A stretch of DNA of 64,000 bases from G963676655 sp963676655 (GCA_963676655.2 CAXXKX010000003.1:124001-188000); one strand, 5' to 3'. Numbered from the stretch's first letter, positions 49,396 through 59,799 are shown. Translations and numbers: made by a program. The notes: generated by a model not told the origin, from the letters alone.

Positions 49396-50901
49396 ATGAA
49401 AAAACCTAATATAATAATTTTTAATCCTGACCAGTGGCGCAGCGATGTGATGGGATGTCACGGTAATCAGGCTGCGGTTACGCCGTTTATAGATAATTTT
49501 GTCGAACGCGAGGCCGTGTCATTCGATAACGCGTTTTGTCAGAATCCGGTTTGTACTCCGAGCCGCTGCAGTTTTATGTCCGGCTGGTATCCGCATGTGC
49601 GCGGTCACCGCACCATGTACCACATGTTGCATCCAGAGCTGGGGGAACCCAATTTGCTCAAGGTTCTGAAAGATAACGGTTACTTCATCTGGTGGGGCGG
49701 CAAGAATGATCTGGTGCCGGCCCAGGACGGATTTGAGCAGTATTGTGACGTCAAATATGTTCCGGACCATGACGAACTGAAGCAGCGCGGCCTGACGTTC
49801 CGCAAAGGGCTGCACGGTACCGTTAAAGAATGGGCCGCCAAGCTGCCGGACAACAACTCTTTCAGTTTTTATGCCGGAATGTTGGATAAAGGGGAAGAAG
49901 AACTATATTGTGACGGTGATTGGGCTCTGGTTCTGGGCGCTATCGATTTTATCAAAAATTATGACGGTGATAAACCATATTGCATTTTTCTGCCGTTGCT
50001 CTATCCGCATCCGCCGTACGGGATTGAGGAACCTTATTTCAGTATAATTGACCGGGATAAACTGCCGCCCAGGATTCCGTCGCCGGAAAACAGAGCAGAT
50101 AAACCGATTATTCTAGAGGGAATTCGTGAAAGGCAAAACATGCAAAACTGGACCGAAGAGCAATGGGACGAGTTACGGGCGGTTTATTACGGCATGTGTG
50201 CAAGGCTGGATGATCAGTTCAAGGCTCTGGTCAGTACCCTGCAGGAGCAGGATCAATATGATTCGAGCGCGATTTTTCTTTTTTCCGATCATGGTGATTT
50301 TACCGGCGATTACGGCTTGGTGGAAAAGACCCAGAACACTTTTGAGGACTGTTTGACGAAAGTCCCGTTCATTATCAAGCCCCCGGCCGGGACTCCGGTT
50401 CAACCGGGAGTGAATAATGCCTTGGTAGAACTCGTCGATTTCCCGGCCACGGTTTATGAAATGACTGGAATCAATCCGGATTACGATCATTTCGGCCAAT
50501 CACTGCTGCCGCTGATTTCAGGACAGAATAAAGATGGCCGTCAAGCGGTTTTCTGTGAGGGCGGACGTCGTATAGGCGAAGAGCAGGCGATGGAAAAATC
50601 CAGTACATCCAGCGTCTATTCGCTTGAAAGCCTCTATTGGCCCAGAACGGTTTTGCAGATCAGTGACGAACAGCCGTGGCACGGCAAAGCGGTCATGTGC
50701 CGGACGGATAAATTCAAATATGTTTCGAGAACTTACGAAAAAGACGAGTTTTATGATATGGTCACAGATCCGGGAGAACTGGTAAATCTGATCGACAATC
50801 CTGCCTATGCATTAAAAATCGCCGAACACAAACAGCTTATGCTGGAATGGTTCATCAATACCTGCGATATTGTCCCACATACCCTTGACGCACGTGGCTA
50901 A
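49396..50901 (+). CDS. Type I (formylglycine) sulfatase
   Basis: 501 residues, no signal peptide. C-T-P-S-R motif with the formylglycine Cys at residue 53. Metal-binding elements FNPDQWRSD (Asp12) and FLFSDHGDFTGDYG. The C-terminal KYVSRTYEKDEFYDMVTDPG is typical. It belongs to the same broad class as the 13702-15102 sulfatase but is clearly divergent outside the motifs. Transcribed alone, convergent with the GH78 operon. Probably desulfates imported sulfated sugars such as sulfated fucose or rhamnose, inferred from the neighbourhood. Confidence 0.9.
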   Translation: MKKPNIIIFNPDQWRSDVMGCHGNQAAVTPFIDNFVEREAVSFDNAFCQNPVCTPSRCSFMSGWYPHVRGHRTMYHMLHPELGEPNLLKVLKDNGYFIWWGGKNDLVPAQDGFEQYCDVKYVPDHDELKQRGLTFRKGLHGTVKEWAAKLPDNNSFSFYAGMLDKGEEELYCDGDWALVLGAIDFIKNYDGDKPYCIFLPLLYPHPPYGIEEPYFSIIDRDKLPPRIPSPENRADKPIILEGIRERQNMQNWTEEQWDELRAVYYGMCARLDDQFKALVSTLQEQDQYDSSAIFLFSDHGDFTGDYGLVEKTQNTFEDCLTKVPFIIKPPAGTPVQPGVNNALVELVDFPATVYEMTGINPDYDHFGQSLLPLISGQNKDGRQAVFCEGGRRIGEEQAMEKSSTSSVYSLESLYWPRTVLQISDEQPWHGKAVMCRTDKFKYVSRTYEKDEFYDMVTDPGELVNLIDNPAYALKIAEHKQLMLEWFINTCDIVPHTLDARG

Positions 50902-51004
50902 TTTGTCTTAAAATGTTTATTGTTATGCTTTTACTGAAAAACGACAGTCAAGCTGTACGACTATAATCTATCTGGTTATATGAAAAATTTAGTCTCAAGG
51001 GACT

Positions 51005-53176
51005 TCATATAATATTCTCAAGAACCTTAACTTTTTTGGCGTTTTGGGGATTGCTTAAGGATCCTGATAAAAGAGATTTGTGTATTTCTCCACGGTTGTC
51101 TAGTTTGAATTGCGCGTTAATTGTTCCGTGGGGAGTAGCCAACGATATGGTTCCGTGTTTCAGGGGGCCCGGCTGCGGATTAAACGCAAATTTGCGCCAA
51201 CCTGGCAACGTCGGGCGTAATCCGAAAATATATCTGACAATTATGTTTGCCGGAGAGCTTCCCCAGGAATGAGCACAGCTTTGGGGATAATCTTTAGCAT
51301 TGTCGGGCCAAACTTCATGAGTGATTGTCGCCCCGTTATCAATCATTTTCAACCATGATTTGTTACCTTTGGACAGCAGCATGGATATTGCTTCGTCGGG
51401 ACGCTTGTACCGGAAAAGAACATCGAGCAGGAATTGCGCTCCGTACAGGCTGCATATCATGCCATTATTCAACAAAAAATCAAGTACGTTATCAATTCGT
51501 CCTCGAGGGACCACGCCGCTCCATAACGCAAACATGTTGGCATGGAACGAACAATGAGTTGAGTTCTTCCCGTCGGTATACAAACCACATTGCGGATCGA
51601 ACAGTTTTTGATTTATCGCGGCGGCGGTTTTTCTTGCCAGCCCTTTGAAAACCGCTTTTTGATCCAGGCGTTTAAGCCAGCCGCTTATTTCCGCCAACAG
51701 CTTCAAGTTGTGATAAACCAGGGTGTTTGGTACAGTTGCGGCAATTGCATCCATGTCGTAGTTATCACGCAGTGACTTTGGCCAATCAATAATTACCGGT
51801 AATGGAAACTTATCAACCAGTCCGTCATGTAACAAATTAATATAGGCACACTGCTTGATTAGTTGATCAAAGTATTTTTCAATAAACGGTACATCGCCCG
51901 TATGCATGAAATATTCGTAAAAAGACGGGATCAGTAATTGCATCCATTCACATGGCCAGGTAGGATGATTGATCAGGTATTCCAAAGTGCGTTTGGCCGG
52001 AATGGTATTATTACCTTCCACGGCAAAATGACTGCGCATGGTGATGAATGAATCAGCTTCATAAGCAATGCGCTCCCGGCTGAAACAATCGGTATATAAG
52101 TCCATGGTTGTCGCCTGAATGGTATATTTGCACAGGTCCCATATTCTGTTCAAATCCGAATTGGAACTCTGCATTTGGCCGGCAGATGTATTAAATGGGG
52201 CGCGTACGGTGAATTGTCGTACTTGTTCAGGTTCAAGTTGATCATGGTAGCCAAAGAGTTCCGCATAGCGAAAAATGCGTAGGCCGAAATGACTGAGCCT
52301 TTGTCTTCCAGGTTTGAAAATCCAACGTTCCTGATAACAATTACCGGTACGCATCTGATATCGCACCTGGTTATTATTAAGCATTTCTTCTGCCAGTCTA
52401 ACCTCGATCGTGCCGCCATTTTCAGGTCCAACCAGGTGAATGCCGCCAATTGCTTCTTGTCCGAAGTCAAGCAGAAAATGCCCAGGAGCCAGCTTCCTGA
52501 TGACTTTGGGGGCGCGATATTCGAACTGATAATTCCAATCAACCGACTCAAATTCGCTTGTGATTTTACCGTAATTTTGGGAAGATTTCCAATTATCAGG
52601 GATGAATTCCGGGGTATTCCAGTTATCTGGAAACAGTGTCCCGTCAATGTGTTCATGATATTCCCCCGGCCCGGGATCGCCCTTGAAAAAATTGTCGATA
52701 TTCGGGCTTTCCCAGCAAACTGTTCTGTAAATATCGTTTGCCGACAGTTCCTGCCACGACGAATCACTTTTGAGTTGGAATATTTCTCCGTTATTCAGTT
52801 TGGCTTTCAACTCTAAAGCAAAACCTTTTTGTTCCCCACGGGAGAATACCCCAATAACATGACTGCCTTCCGTTAATTCCAGCAAGGTAAATGTATGCAT
52901 GACGCCCATACCGTCCCGCAGTGGACGAAACGGTCCCAGCCCCAGCAATTCGCCATCCAGAAACAGGCGAAACTTGATATAGCTTCCACCCAGCAGCCAG
53001 TTGCCGTCATTGCCGTCGCCGCGCAAAGGCAGCCACGAATGCCTGGCGTAACTGTGAGGATCGGCGAGTATGTGTATTGTCACTTCACTCGCATTTGTTG
53101 GCAATGTGAATTCCCTGCGGCACAGAGTATTGCCGGCGCCCCCGAGAAAATATGTATTTTTTGAGAATTTTATCAT
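51005..53176 (-). CDS. GH78 alpha-L-rhamnosidase
   Basis: 723 residues. N-terminal beta domains (about 1-310) contain HFLLDFGQEAIGGIHL and GTIEVRLAEE. The (alpha/alpha)6 catalytic barrel starts near LNRIWDLCKYTIQATTMDLY and contains TDCFSRERIAYEADSF (Asp/Glu general acid region of GH78) and ATITHEVWPDNAKDYPQSCA HSWG-type sequence holding the second acid. The C-terminal beta-sandwich is FGLRPTLPGWRKFAFNPQPG. No signal peptide, so it acts on imported rhamnosides. It lies 13 nt after the exported giant and is the last gene of the operon from 59717. Confidence 0.9.
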   Translation of the reverse strand: MIKFSKNTYFLGGAGNTLCRREFTLPTNASEVTIHILADPHSYARHSWLPLRGDGNDGNWLLGGSYIKFRLFLDGELLGLGPFRPLRDGMGVMHTFTLLELTEGSHVIGVFSRGEQKGFALELKAKLNNGEIFQLKSDSSWQELSANDIYRTVCWESPNIDNFFKGDPGPGEYHEHIDGTLFPDNWNTPEFIPDNWKSSQNYGKITSEFESVDWNYQFEYRAPKVIRKLAPGHFLLDFGQEAIGGIHLVGPENGGTIEVRLAEEMLNNNQVRYQMRTGNCYQERWIFKPGRQRLSHFGLRIFRYAELFGYHDQLEPEQVRQFTVRAPFNTSAGQMQSSNSDLNRIWDLCKYTIQATTMDLYTDCFSRERIAYEADSFITMRSHFAVEGNNTIPAKRTLEYLINHPTWPCEWMQLLIPSFYEYFMHTGDVPFIEKYFDQLIKQCAYINLLHDGLVDKFPLPVIIDWPKSLRDNYDMDAIAATVPNTLVYHNLKLLAEISGWLKRLDQKAVFKGLARKTAAAINQKLFDPQCGLYTDGKNSTHCSFHANMFALWSGVVPRGRIDNVLDFLLNNGMICSLYGAQFLLDVLFRYKRPDEAISMLLSKGNKSWLKMIDNGATITHEVWPDNAKDYPQSCAHSWGSSPANIIVRYIFGLRPTLPGWRKFAFNPQPGPLKHGTISLATPHGTINAQFKLDNRGEIHKSLLSGSLSNPQNAKKVKVLENII

Positions 53177-53189
53177 AGTTGTTAATGTC

Positions 53190-56100
53190 TTATTTGCTGC
53201 GTTCCTGAACGATACAGCCTACTTGTTGAGGATTGAGGGTCAAAGATATTTCAGCTTTGCCATTTTTGATTTGCGGAACCAATATACGATCGTTCCAGGC
53301 GTCGATATATTTGGCTCCCGGAACATGTTCTATTGATAAAACCGGGCCGGAATAAGTGTTGGGCCTGCTGTTGTAAACGGTCCATAAAGTCCTGTTTTTT
53401 GCACTGAAACAATTGGCGATTATTCCTCCCGCTTCTGTAAGGACGCGAGGTTCAGGATTCTTTGTTCTGAAACAGTCGTTATATTTTTTGCGAATTTGAT
53501 AGCTGTGATTAATTTTTTTCTGGATTCGACTTTCGTGCAGTCTCCAGGTTGATTCATAAAAACCGGTTCCGTCAAAAAGCGTCGTGTTAATCTGGCTGGG
53601 TTTTCGACTTCCCTCAATCCCGACCGGGAGCAGGAATTGCCGATATCCCGGAGTTAAATAACGGGTCAAGTTAAAAGGCATTTCCGAACAGATATTTTTT
53701 TTATCAGAAACATTATAAGGGCGGGCAAAATGATCAGTGAGTTCAATAAAATAGTAATTTATACTGCCATCGGCATAACAACTGGTCAGGTCGGGCAGGG
53801 GATATTCCGTATATATGGCAACATCGCCCGGTAATGCCTGACGTAATTGTGTAATCAGCTCGCGATCAGTTACCAGAGGATTACTGGGAACAGAATGTCC
53901 GTGATCCTTACCATAACATTTTTTTGTTTTAAACGAACTGAAAACGTCAAGATAAACAATATTGGCTCCAGTATCTTTCTGTAGTTTGACTAAATCTTTG
54001 ACCACGTGTGCTTGCCATTTTTTTGAGGAAGGGCAGACAAATATATGATTGGAAGACGCAATCGCTGTTCCGTTTATGTTCCGCATTGCATCATCCCTGG
54101 AAAAACCAGCATCTTCGGGCAATGCATAAGTATGAAAGCTGTTGTAGATGGTATACAATGCGACCGGTCGTTTATACTTATTTTGGATTTCACGGATTGT
54201 CTGGCGGAAAAGCGGCAGGCCGCCAACCTCAGAATAAGCCTGCTTTGAAGTATAGCATCCATACCGGTTACGTTTTTTGACGTTATCATAAAACCAGGTG
54301 AAAATTAAAGTAATATCCGGGATATGCCCGAGCTTCTGTTTTTCGATTGCGAAAACTTCATCCCAGCGAAATCCGGTTTTATCTTCCCGCATGACCGGAG
54401 GTGTATGAGTGATTTTTTCAGAGAGATATTTGCCAGGCAAATATGCTTTTGTATCAACCGCGTTCAGGAAAAAATCTTTATCCTGCGATTTTACCGGTTT
54501 GTAACAGCTTGCAAGGTATTTTCGGTACAGAGAAAACGCTTGATGCCAGTCTCCGTCGTGTAATACGGCGCATATTTTCGGAAAGCTTTTTTTCTGTCCG
54601 GGCTTGAGTAGATTGTATTCATCCGGAAATGTTATTTTTGATGAGATTCCGTCATTATCTTTTTTCATAACGAACTTCATCATAGCCAATTCTTTGTTAT
54701 CCGCCATGGTCATTATACCGGAACCAAGTTTCGGATTGTATATGTCCATGAATTGAAACTGAAATTCCAACCCGTAAAAAGCTTGAAGCGACATATTTTG
54801 GGCAGAATCGACATGACTGTTTTCGGGGAAGAACAACCAGGTGTTATCGTTATCGCCAATAGTTAAATTGTTGAAGACCGGAAAAGATACCGCCGGACTA
54901 ATTTCTTTGTCGCCTGTATTGACGGCTTCAAGGTTGAATGCAAGCGACGGGGAATCATCTAGCTTCATGGATAATTTAAGTTGAAGTTGCGGAGCGTTAT
55001 CATTCATCGGGACAAGAGATAATACCACATTATCCGGGCCTGTTTGCACCTTGTCAACTTTGAAACAGCGCCCGGTATATGTAATACCGTCTATTTTTAT
55101 ACTCAGTCCGGAAGTCGGGTCCAGTTTGATTGCCTTGGCATTGGCTTGCCGACGGTCAATAATACCGGTCAGGGAAAATCCGTTTTTGAGATTGAACTTA
55201 TATTCATAGTAGCGATTTCCCAATGTCAAGGTTGAATCGACATTGGTTATATATTTATTACGCGGAGCCGGCTTTTGATGTCGTGCGGCTGGCGTTGGTT
55301 TTGTGAAATTTTTCAGTTCCGGAACGAGCGGTTCTCCTGTATTCAATGTTATTGCCGCAACCCCGAAATTAATCCCGAACATGTTATTGTGAACCACTAT
55401 TTCCCTGATGGGCTCTGTGCTGTCTGTCGCGATAACATAAGCTCCAAGCATTCTGTTTGGGATATAACAGCCTTTATCAGCCAGAGAATACGGAAACGCC
55501 AATTCGCGTTTTCCGGAAGAGTAAATTGTTTCAATAGCGATATTTTCGATGTCGTCCAGGATCAGCGGGCGATGCGATAACGCAAAACGTTTTTGTATTG
55601 ACGGTGCCGATAGAGTCAGCAGGAGCAATACTTCAGATGCTTTGGCGTTGACTGGAATGCCGATTGCATCAACTCTGCTGACAGGAAAAAAATATTTGTT
55701 TGGTACTTTCTTCCCGAGGCAATCAATCTTTTTCTCTCGAACAGCTGTATTTTCCTTCGGGGATATTATATTCGGAGCGGCAAGCTTGACTTTGAACGGC
55801 GCCCCGGAAACTTGTACCTGCCCACTTGGAAAGTTTTGCAGCCCGTCAATAACTAAACCGTATTCTTTGAGATTGGAATTGAATATGTTTTCAAGGGAGT
55901 TGTTGTATTCAGAGCTTATATCCAGAGTTGTAAATCTCTTGTCATTAATAACAGACAATGGTTTTACCGCCGGATTCAGTTCATCAGGTAATTTGTCAAC
56001 AAACAATAATTCTCCCACGGTAAATGAGGCATTGTCATGTTCAGTAATAACTCTGGCTTTCAGCTTGTCAATATTTGCCGGATTTTCAAGTTTACGAACA

Positions 56101-57608
56101 AGAGTATGAACACGATTGTCATTAATAACTTGAGAGGAATTCACTAAGTCAATAACTTCCCGTTCTCCATTCGCGTTATGACCGGTCAATTCAAGTAATG
56201 GAGTTCCGGGCATAACTCTGGCAATGCCTTTTCCTTTATATCGCAGGACAAGATAACGACCGGCATTCAGTGCGAATGGCTGGGGTAAAGGGTAGCTCCA
56301 GAGCATTTCACGTTCTTTTCCGGCTTCGCCAACTAATTTGAAAGTGATTCCATCTGGCGTTTTTTCCACTGAAGACGTCTCTTTTGCATTGGTGAAACGT
56401 TTATTATTGTCAACCACAGTAAGCAAGTGCGGCATTCGATGACCTTTTATGTCGCATGAAAGATCCTGCCAACCCGTAGCGGGAATTTGTAATTTCATAT
56501 CAGGAGGAGCTGTGGTGTATTTCTCTTTTCCAATTTTAACGGGATTCACATGAATGTCATCAAAATATACCTCTCCCGGAGTTGTCAAGTCGAATCTGAC
56601 TCTCAGCCTTACCGCGTTTTCCGGTGCCTTAAACTTCTTTTTCATACGATACCATTGGCACGGCAGTTTTTTATATAATCCGTGCGACAATAGAATCGGC
56701 TTGTTGTCAGCGGTAAAGGCATAAACTTCGATTCCTAATGACTTGACCGGTTTCGTATGCCAGACCATTGCATCGACAATATATTCTTTGCCTGGTTCAC
56801 ACTTTGGCGACGGGAAGACTTCCCATGACGCAAATTTGCCCGGCTTGCTCGATTTAATTCCGATTACGCCTTTATTGCTGCCGTATCCCCGGGTGGTATC
56901 CCAAATTCCGGTGTACTGGGGCCCCGCGGTATGAAACACATACCCGTTGGGAGCTTGTTTACCGTTTTCTATTGTTAAATTACATTCTTCTGTCAGGCCG
57001 CCGCTGCTTCCTTGCGTATATCCGGCCTTTGTTTTTCCCGCGGCTGTTTTGCTGATTGCATTGATATTATTTTCTTTTACGCTTATTTTGTCAAAATATG
57101 CTTCACCTGGAGTAGTCAAATCAAACCTCGCTCTAATTCTTGTCGCATTGTCGGGAACCTTGAATTTCTTCCTGATTTTGTACCATTGTTGTGGTAAATC
57201 TTTGTAGAGGCCATGTAATAGCAACGTGGGCTTCCCTGCAGCGGTAAAAGCATATACTTCCACGCACAAAGATTTAGTTTTTTTAAGTTTGGTGTGCCAG
57301 ACCATCGCCTCAATGATATATTCTTTGCCTGGATCACATTTTGGTGTCGGCCGGACTTCCCACGCGCCATATTTGCCGGGAATTTCACTTTTTATTCCAA
57401 TTACGCCTTTCTTTTTTCCGTATCCTCGTGAAGGATCCCAGATTCCGACATAGTTCGCCGCGCTGTCTTTAGCAAACAGATAATTATTGGGGGCCTTTTC
57501 GCCCGGCTTGATTATGCTGATTTGATTTTTGCCGGTTTCTTGAGCCTGTATCGACAAAATACACAAAAATATAATAATAAACAACAAATGAATTTTCTTG
57601 ATAAACAT
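53190..57608 (-). CDS. Giant exported protein: tandem CBM-like domains plus glycosidase-like barrel
   Basis: 1472 residues with signal peptide (HLLFIIIFLCILSIQAQ). Two near-identical carbohydrate-binding-like sandwiches of about 150 residues each follow (about 35-185 and 205-365), sharing GIWD, RGYG, KKGVIGIKS or NKGVIGIKS, CDPGKEYI/CEPGKEYI and RFDLTTPGE. A third beta domain (about 390-560), a linker, and a DUF6259/alpha-galactosidase-like core follow from about 810 (ITLIFTWFYDNVKKRNRYGC, ALYTIYNSFHTYALPEDAG, ANIVYLDVFSSFKTKKCYG, AIYTEYPLP). The YLDVF strand Asp is a candidate nucleophile. Family assignment is tentative. It pairs with the upstream pseudopilin and the downstream rhamnosidase. 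Confidence 0.75.
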   Translation of the reverse strand: MFIKKIHLLFIIIFLCILSIQAQETGKNQISIIKPGEKAPNNYLFAKDSAANYVGIWDPSRGYGKKKGVIGIKSEIPGKYGAWEVRPTPKCDPGKEYIIEAMVWHTKLKKTKSLCVEVYAFTAAGKPTLLLHGLYKDLPQQWYKIRKKFKVPDNATRIRARFDLTTPGEAYFDKISVKENNINAISKTAAGKTKAGYTQGSSGGLTEECNLTIENGKQAPNGYVFHTAGPQYTGIWDTTRGYGSNKGVIGIKSSKPGKFASWEVFPSPKCEPGKEYIVDAMVWHTKPVKSLGIEVYAFTADNKPILLSHGLYKKLPCQWYRMKKKFKAPENAVRLRVRFDLTTPGEVYFDDIHVNPVKIGKEKYTTAPPDMKLQIPATGWQDLSCDIKGHRMPHLLTVVDNNKRFTNAKETSSVEKTPDGITFKLVGEAGKEREMLWSYPLPQPFALNAGRYLVLRYKGKGIARVMPGTPLLELTGHNANGEREVIDLVNSSQVINDNRVHTLVRKLENPANIDKLKARVITEHDNASFTVGELLFVDKLPDELNPAVKPLSVINDKRFTTLDISSEYNNSLENIFNSNLKEYGLVIDGLQNFPSGQVQVSGAPFKVKLAAPNIISPKENTAVREKKIDCLGKKVPNKYFFPVSRVDAIGIPVNAKASEVLLLLTLSAPSIQKRFALSHRPLILDDIENIAIETIYSSGKRELAFPYSLADKGCYIPNRMLGAYVIATDSTEPIREIVVHNNMFGINFGVAAITLNTGEPLVPELKNFTKPTPAARHQKPAPRNKYITNVDSTLTLGNRYYEYKFNLKNGFSLTGIIDRRQANAKAIKLDPTSGLSIKIDGITYTGRCFKVDKVQTGPDNVVLSLVPMNDNAPQLQLKLSMKLDDSPSLAFNLEAVNTGDKEISPAVSFPVFNNLTIGDNDNTWLFFPENSHVDSAQNMSLQAFYGLEFQFQFMDIYNPKLGSGIMTMADNKELAMMKFVMKKDNDGISSKITFPDEYNLLKPGQKKSFPKICAVLHDGDWHQAFSLYRKYLASCYKPVKSQDKDFFLNAVDTKAYLPGKYLSEKITHTPPVMREDKTGFRWDEVFAIEKQKLGHIPDITLIFTWFYDNVKKRNRYGCYTSKQAYSEVGGLPLFRQTIREIQNKYKRPVALYTIYNSFHTYALPEDAGFSRDDAMRNINGTAIASSNHIFVCPSSKKWQAHVVKDLVKLQKDTGANIVYLDVFSSFKTKKCYGKDHGHSVPSNPLVTDRELITQLRQALPGDVAIYTEYPLPDLTSCYADGSINYYFIELTDHFARPYNVSDKKNICSEMPFNLTRYLTPGYRQFLLPVGIEGSRKPSQINTTLFDGTGFYESTWRLHESRIQKKINHSYQIRKKYNDCFRTKNPEPRVLTEAGGIIANCFSAKNRTLWTVYNSRPNTYSGPVLSIEHVPGAKYIDAWNDRILVPQIKNGKAEISLTLNPQQVGCIVQERSK

Positions 57609-57854
57609 CTTCTTATGTGACCTTTATATAACTATCGCGTGCATTAAAAATTAAACGGTATCCATCCCCCGGTTTTGTGCTTGCAACCGTTAATAAAATA
57701 ATTTCTTTCCCGGAATTTTATTTGAGCTAAGGCTCGCTGATTAAGCTTAATTCTTTAAAAAGTTTTATGTCATAAGCTTTTGACCATAAATCGAATTTTG
57801 AAATGATGTAGAAAAATAGGCTTGACCATTCAGTAATTTCTTATATAATAAATT

Positions 57855-58598
57855 TTAGTTCTCATCCCAACAACCTAATGGTCCTATATCAAATGGTTCT
57901 GTTAAATAAGGATTTGTTGCATTCAGAACTATTTTACTGCTTACATGCGCATCCGCCCACAAAACGTTTATTGCTCTACCATTGGCATGTTTTGAGTCTA
58001 CTTGACCAAGCTGGGCGGTGTCTGTTCTTTTGTTGTAAAAAAGAAAATACAAGCCGCGTTCTCTTCTGGTATCTGCATTATCAATAGTGTCTGCGGTAAG
58101 AATAGTTTTTGCCGGTTTTTTAATATTGGATAGTTTATGCATCTTACTGAGGAATGGCCATGACCCTAGACGCCCATAGCAATTAAAACCATAATCAGGA
58201 TAATTGGCAATGCTGTCCAAATTCAAAGCCGAAGCGGAATTCGCTTCCTGCCATCTCTTTCTGTAATTCACCGAACTTGAAAACCGTTTGCCGGGACAAG
58301 TGAAAACGCTTCCTGTTGCATATTTGTTCAGGATAAACATTGAAGTCCAAATCACAGAGTTTGCCAAGCCCGGATATCGGTTATTATTGCTTTGCATAGG
58401 CATAGGCAAAAAACCGGAATAATCACTCGTATAAAAGGTAAATCCAATGCCTATCTGCTTCTGGTTACTGGCGCATGAGATAGTTTTTGCTTTATCGCGT
58501 GCATTGTTCAATGCTGGAAGCAGCATGCTTGCCAGAATCGCAATGATGGCTATCACTACCAATAACTCTATTAGTGTGAAAAATTTTTTCGTTCTCAT
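57855..58598 (-). CDS. Pseudopilin-like protein (prepilin leader, H-x9-DG-type family)
   Basis: 247 residues from ATG 58598 (AGGAAAGAAA ribosome site); a longer in-frame start would bury the leader. MRTKKFFTLIELLVVIAII is the prepilin peptidase site and helix, then LLPALNNARDKAKT and SNQKQIGIGFTFY. The C-terminal HANGRAINVLWADAHVSS matches the H-x9-DG region, with DAH replacing DGH. It lies 93 nt after the regulator gene and 246 nt before the exported giant. That gap has no obvious structured terminator. Confidence 0.9.
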   Translation of the reverse strand: MRTKKFFTLIELLVVIAIIAILASMLLPALNNARDKAKTISCASNQKQIGIGFTFYTSDYSGFLPMPMQSNNNRYPGLANSVIWTSMFILNKYATGSVFTCPGKRFSSSVNYRKRWQEANSASALNLDSIANYPDYGFNCYGRLGSWPFLSKMHKLSNIKKPAKTILTADTIDNADTRRERGLYFLFYNKRTDTAQLGQVDSKHANGRAINVLWADAHVSSKIVLNATNPYLTEPFDIGPLGCWDEN

Positions 58599-58691
58599 TT
58601 TTTCTTTCCTTGTTATGGTTGATAATATAAATTGGGTTAATTTAAAATTCATAGGTTCACAAACTAAAAAAATCCTTTCTTTTCTTGTAAA

Positions 58692-59717
58692 TTAAATTTT
58701 ACTTTTTACACTGTTCCTGATTATAATAATTGGTTTAATCGTTATTGAATCCGTTGATGCACTGTCGTTAACAATATAATTCAACCGGTCATAGATTATC
58801 TGAGATATTTCGTCAACGTTTTCCTGAAATGTCGTAAGACCCGGCAATAAAACGGGGGCGAATTCACGATTGTCAAATCCCAGGATAGATATATCATCGG
58901 GAATTCTCAAGCCGGCGGCATAACAGTAGCTGTAAACCCCTAACGCGATAAAATCCATAGTAACGAATATAGCGCTGATTTCAGGATGTTTCTTCAGTAA
59001 ACTGGCCGCTGCCTGCTGACCTTCGCTTAAATCATTGACCTCATAATTGTATAACTCCACACCTTTGTGTTCTTGCTGGTATTTCGCGGCTCCGTCATAC
59101 CGTAAACGGCAAAATCCGTATGAATAGCTTAATTGGGAACTGATTATGCCAATTGCCTGATGTCCGCATTGTTGATGTAAATATTCCATCGCCATGTAAC
59201 CGGCCGCTACATTGTCTGTCCCGACACAGCAGTAGCTCTGGAGGGCGTGATTAAGTTTGACCGTTCTTTGCCGGGGACAGTGTTCCTCCAGTGTTTTTAA
59301 CTCGAATTCATCAAAAACTTCTGCGATAATCATTACATCAGGAATAATTCCGCAATTTTTTAGTTGATTCGTTGAATTGATGATGTGAACGTAACAATTT
59401 AACACTTCCAGATGCTGCCGTAACTTGTCGATTACTTGCAGATAAAACCGGTTGGTCAGCGTAGTCAGATGTATATAAAAAACGATATTTTTGCGGAAAA
59501 ACGGGTTGTCAAAGGCAAGAGGATTCACTTTTACGCATTTACCTTGAACTCCTTGAACATAATTAAGCTCTTTCAGACGGCTTATGGCGCGTTTTACCGT
59601 ACTGGCGCCTACCTCGTACTGTGTCACCATCTGCGATATGGAAGGTAATATTGAGGGGTAATTCCCCCCGGTTATTTCCTGTTGTAGTTGTTCACTTAAT
59701 CTTAGAAACGGAACCAT
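58692..59717 (-). CDS. GntR/LacI hybrid transcriptional regulator
   Basis: 341 residues. GntR winged helix at about 1-70 (LPSISQMVTQYEVGASTVKR, then LNYVQGVQGKCVKV), LacI-like effector domain after about 75 (NIVFYIHLTTLTNRFYLQV, HQAIGIISSQLSYSYGF, AIFVTMDFIALGVYSYCYA, DISILGFDNREFAPVLLPGL). It heads the pseudopilin-exported giant-GH78 operon. A perfect 20-bp palindrome 63 nt upstream of its start is the probable autoregulatory operator. Confidence 0.9.
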   Translation of the reverse strand: MVPFLRLSEQLQQEITGGNYPSILPSISQMVTQYEVGASTVKRAISRLKELNYVQGVQGKCVKVNPLAFDNPFFRKNIVFYIHLTTLTNRFYLQVIDKLRQHLEVLNCYVHIINSTNQLKNCGIIPDVMIIAEVFDEFELKTLEEHCPRQRTVKLNHALQSYCCVGTDNVAAGYMAMEYLHQQCGHQAIGIISSQLSYSYGFCRLRYDGAAKYQQEHKGVELYNYEVNDLSEGQQAAASLLKKHPEISAIFVTMDFIALGVYSYCYAAGLRIPDDISILGFDNREFAPVLLPGLTTFQENVDEISQIIYDRLNYIVNDSASTDSITIKPIIIIRNSVKSKI

Positions 59718-59779
59718 GTTATTTCTTTAAACCTTGAACTATTGTATTTTTAATCTATAACTAATTTTTAAGCTCTTTT

Positions 59780-59799
59780 CAACATAGTCGACTATGTTG
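59780..59799. promoter_or_regulatory. 20-bp perfect palindromic operator
   Basis: CAACATAGTCGACTATGTTG is fully self-complementary. A further half site, ACTATGTA, lies at 59813-59820. Position upstream of the minus-strand regulator at 59717 suggests autoregulation. Control of the divergent regulator is also possible. Confidence 0.7.
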
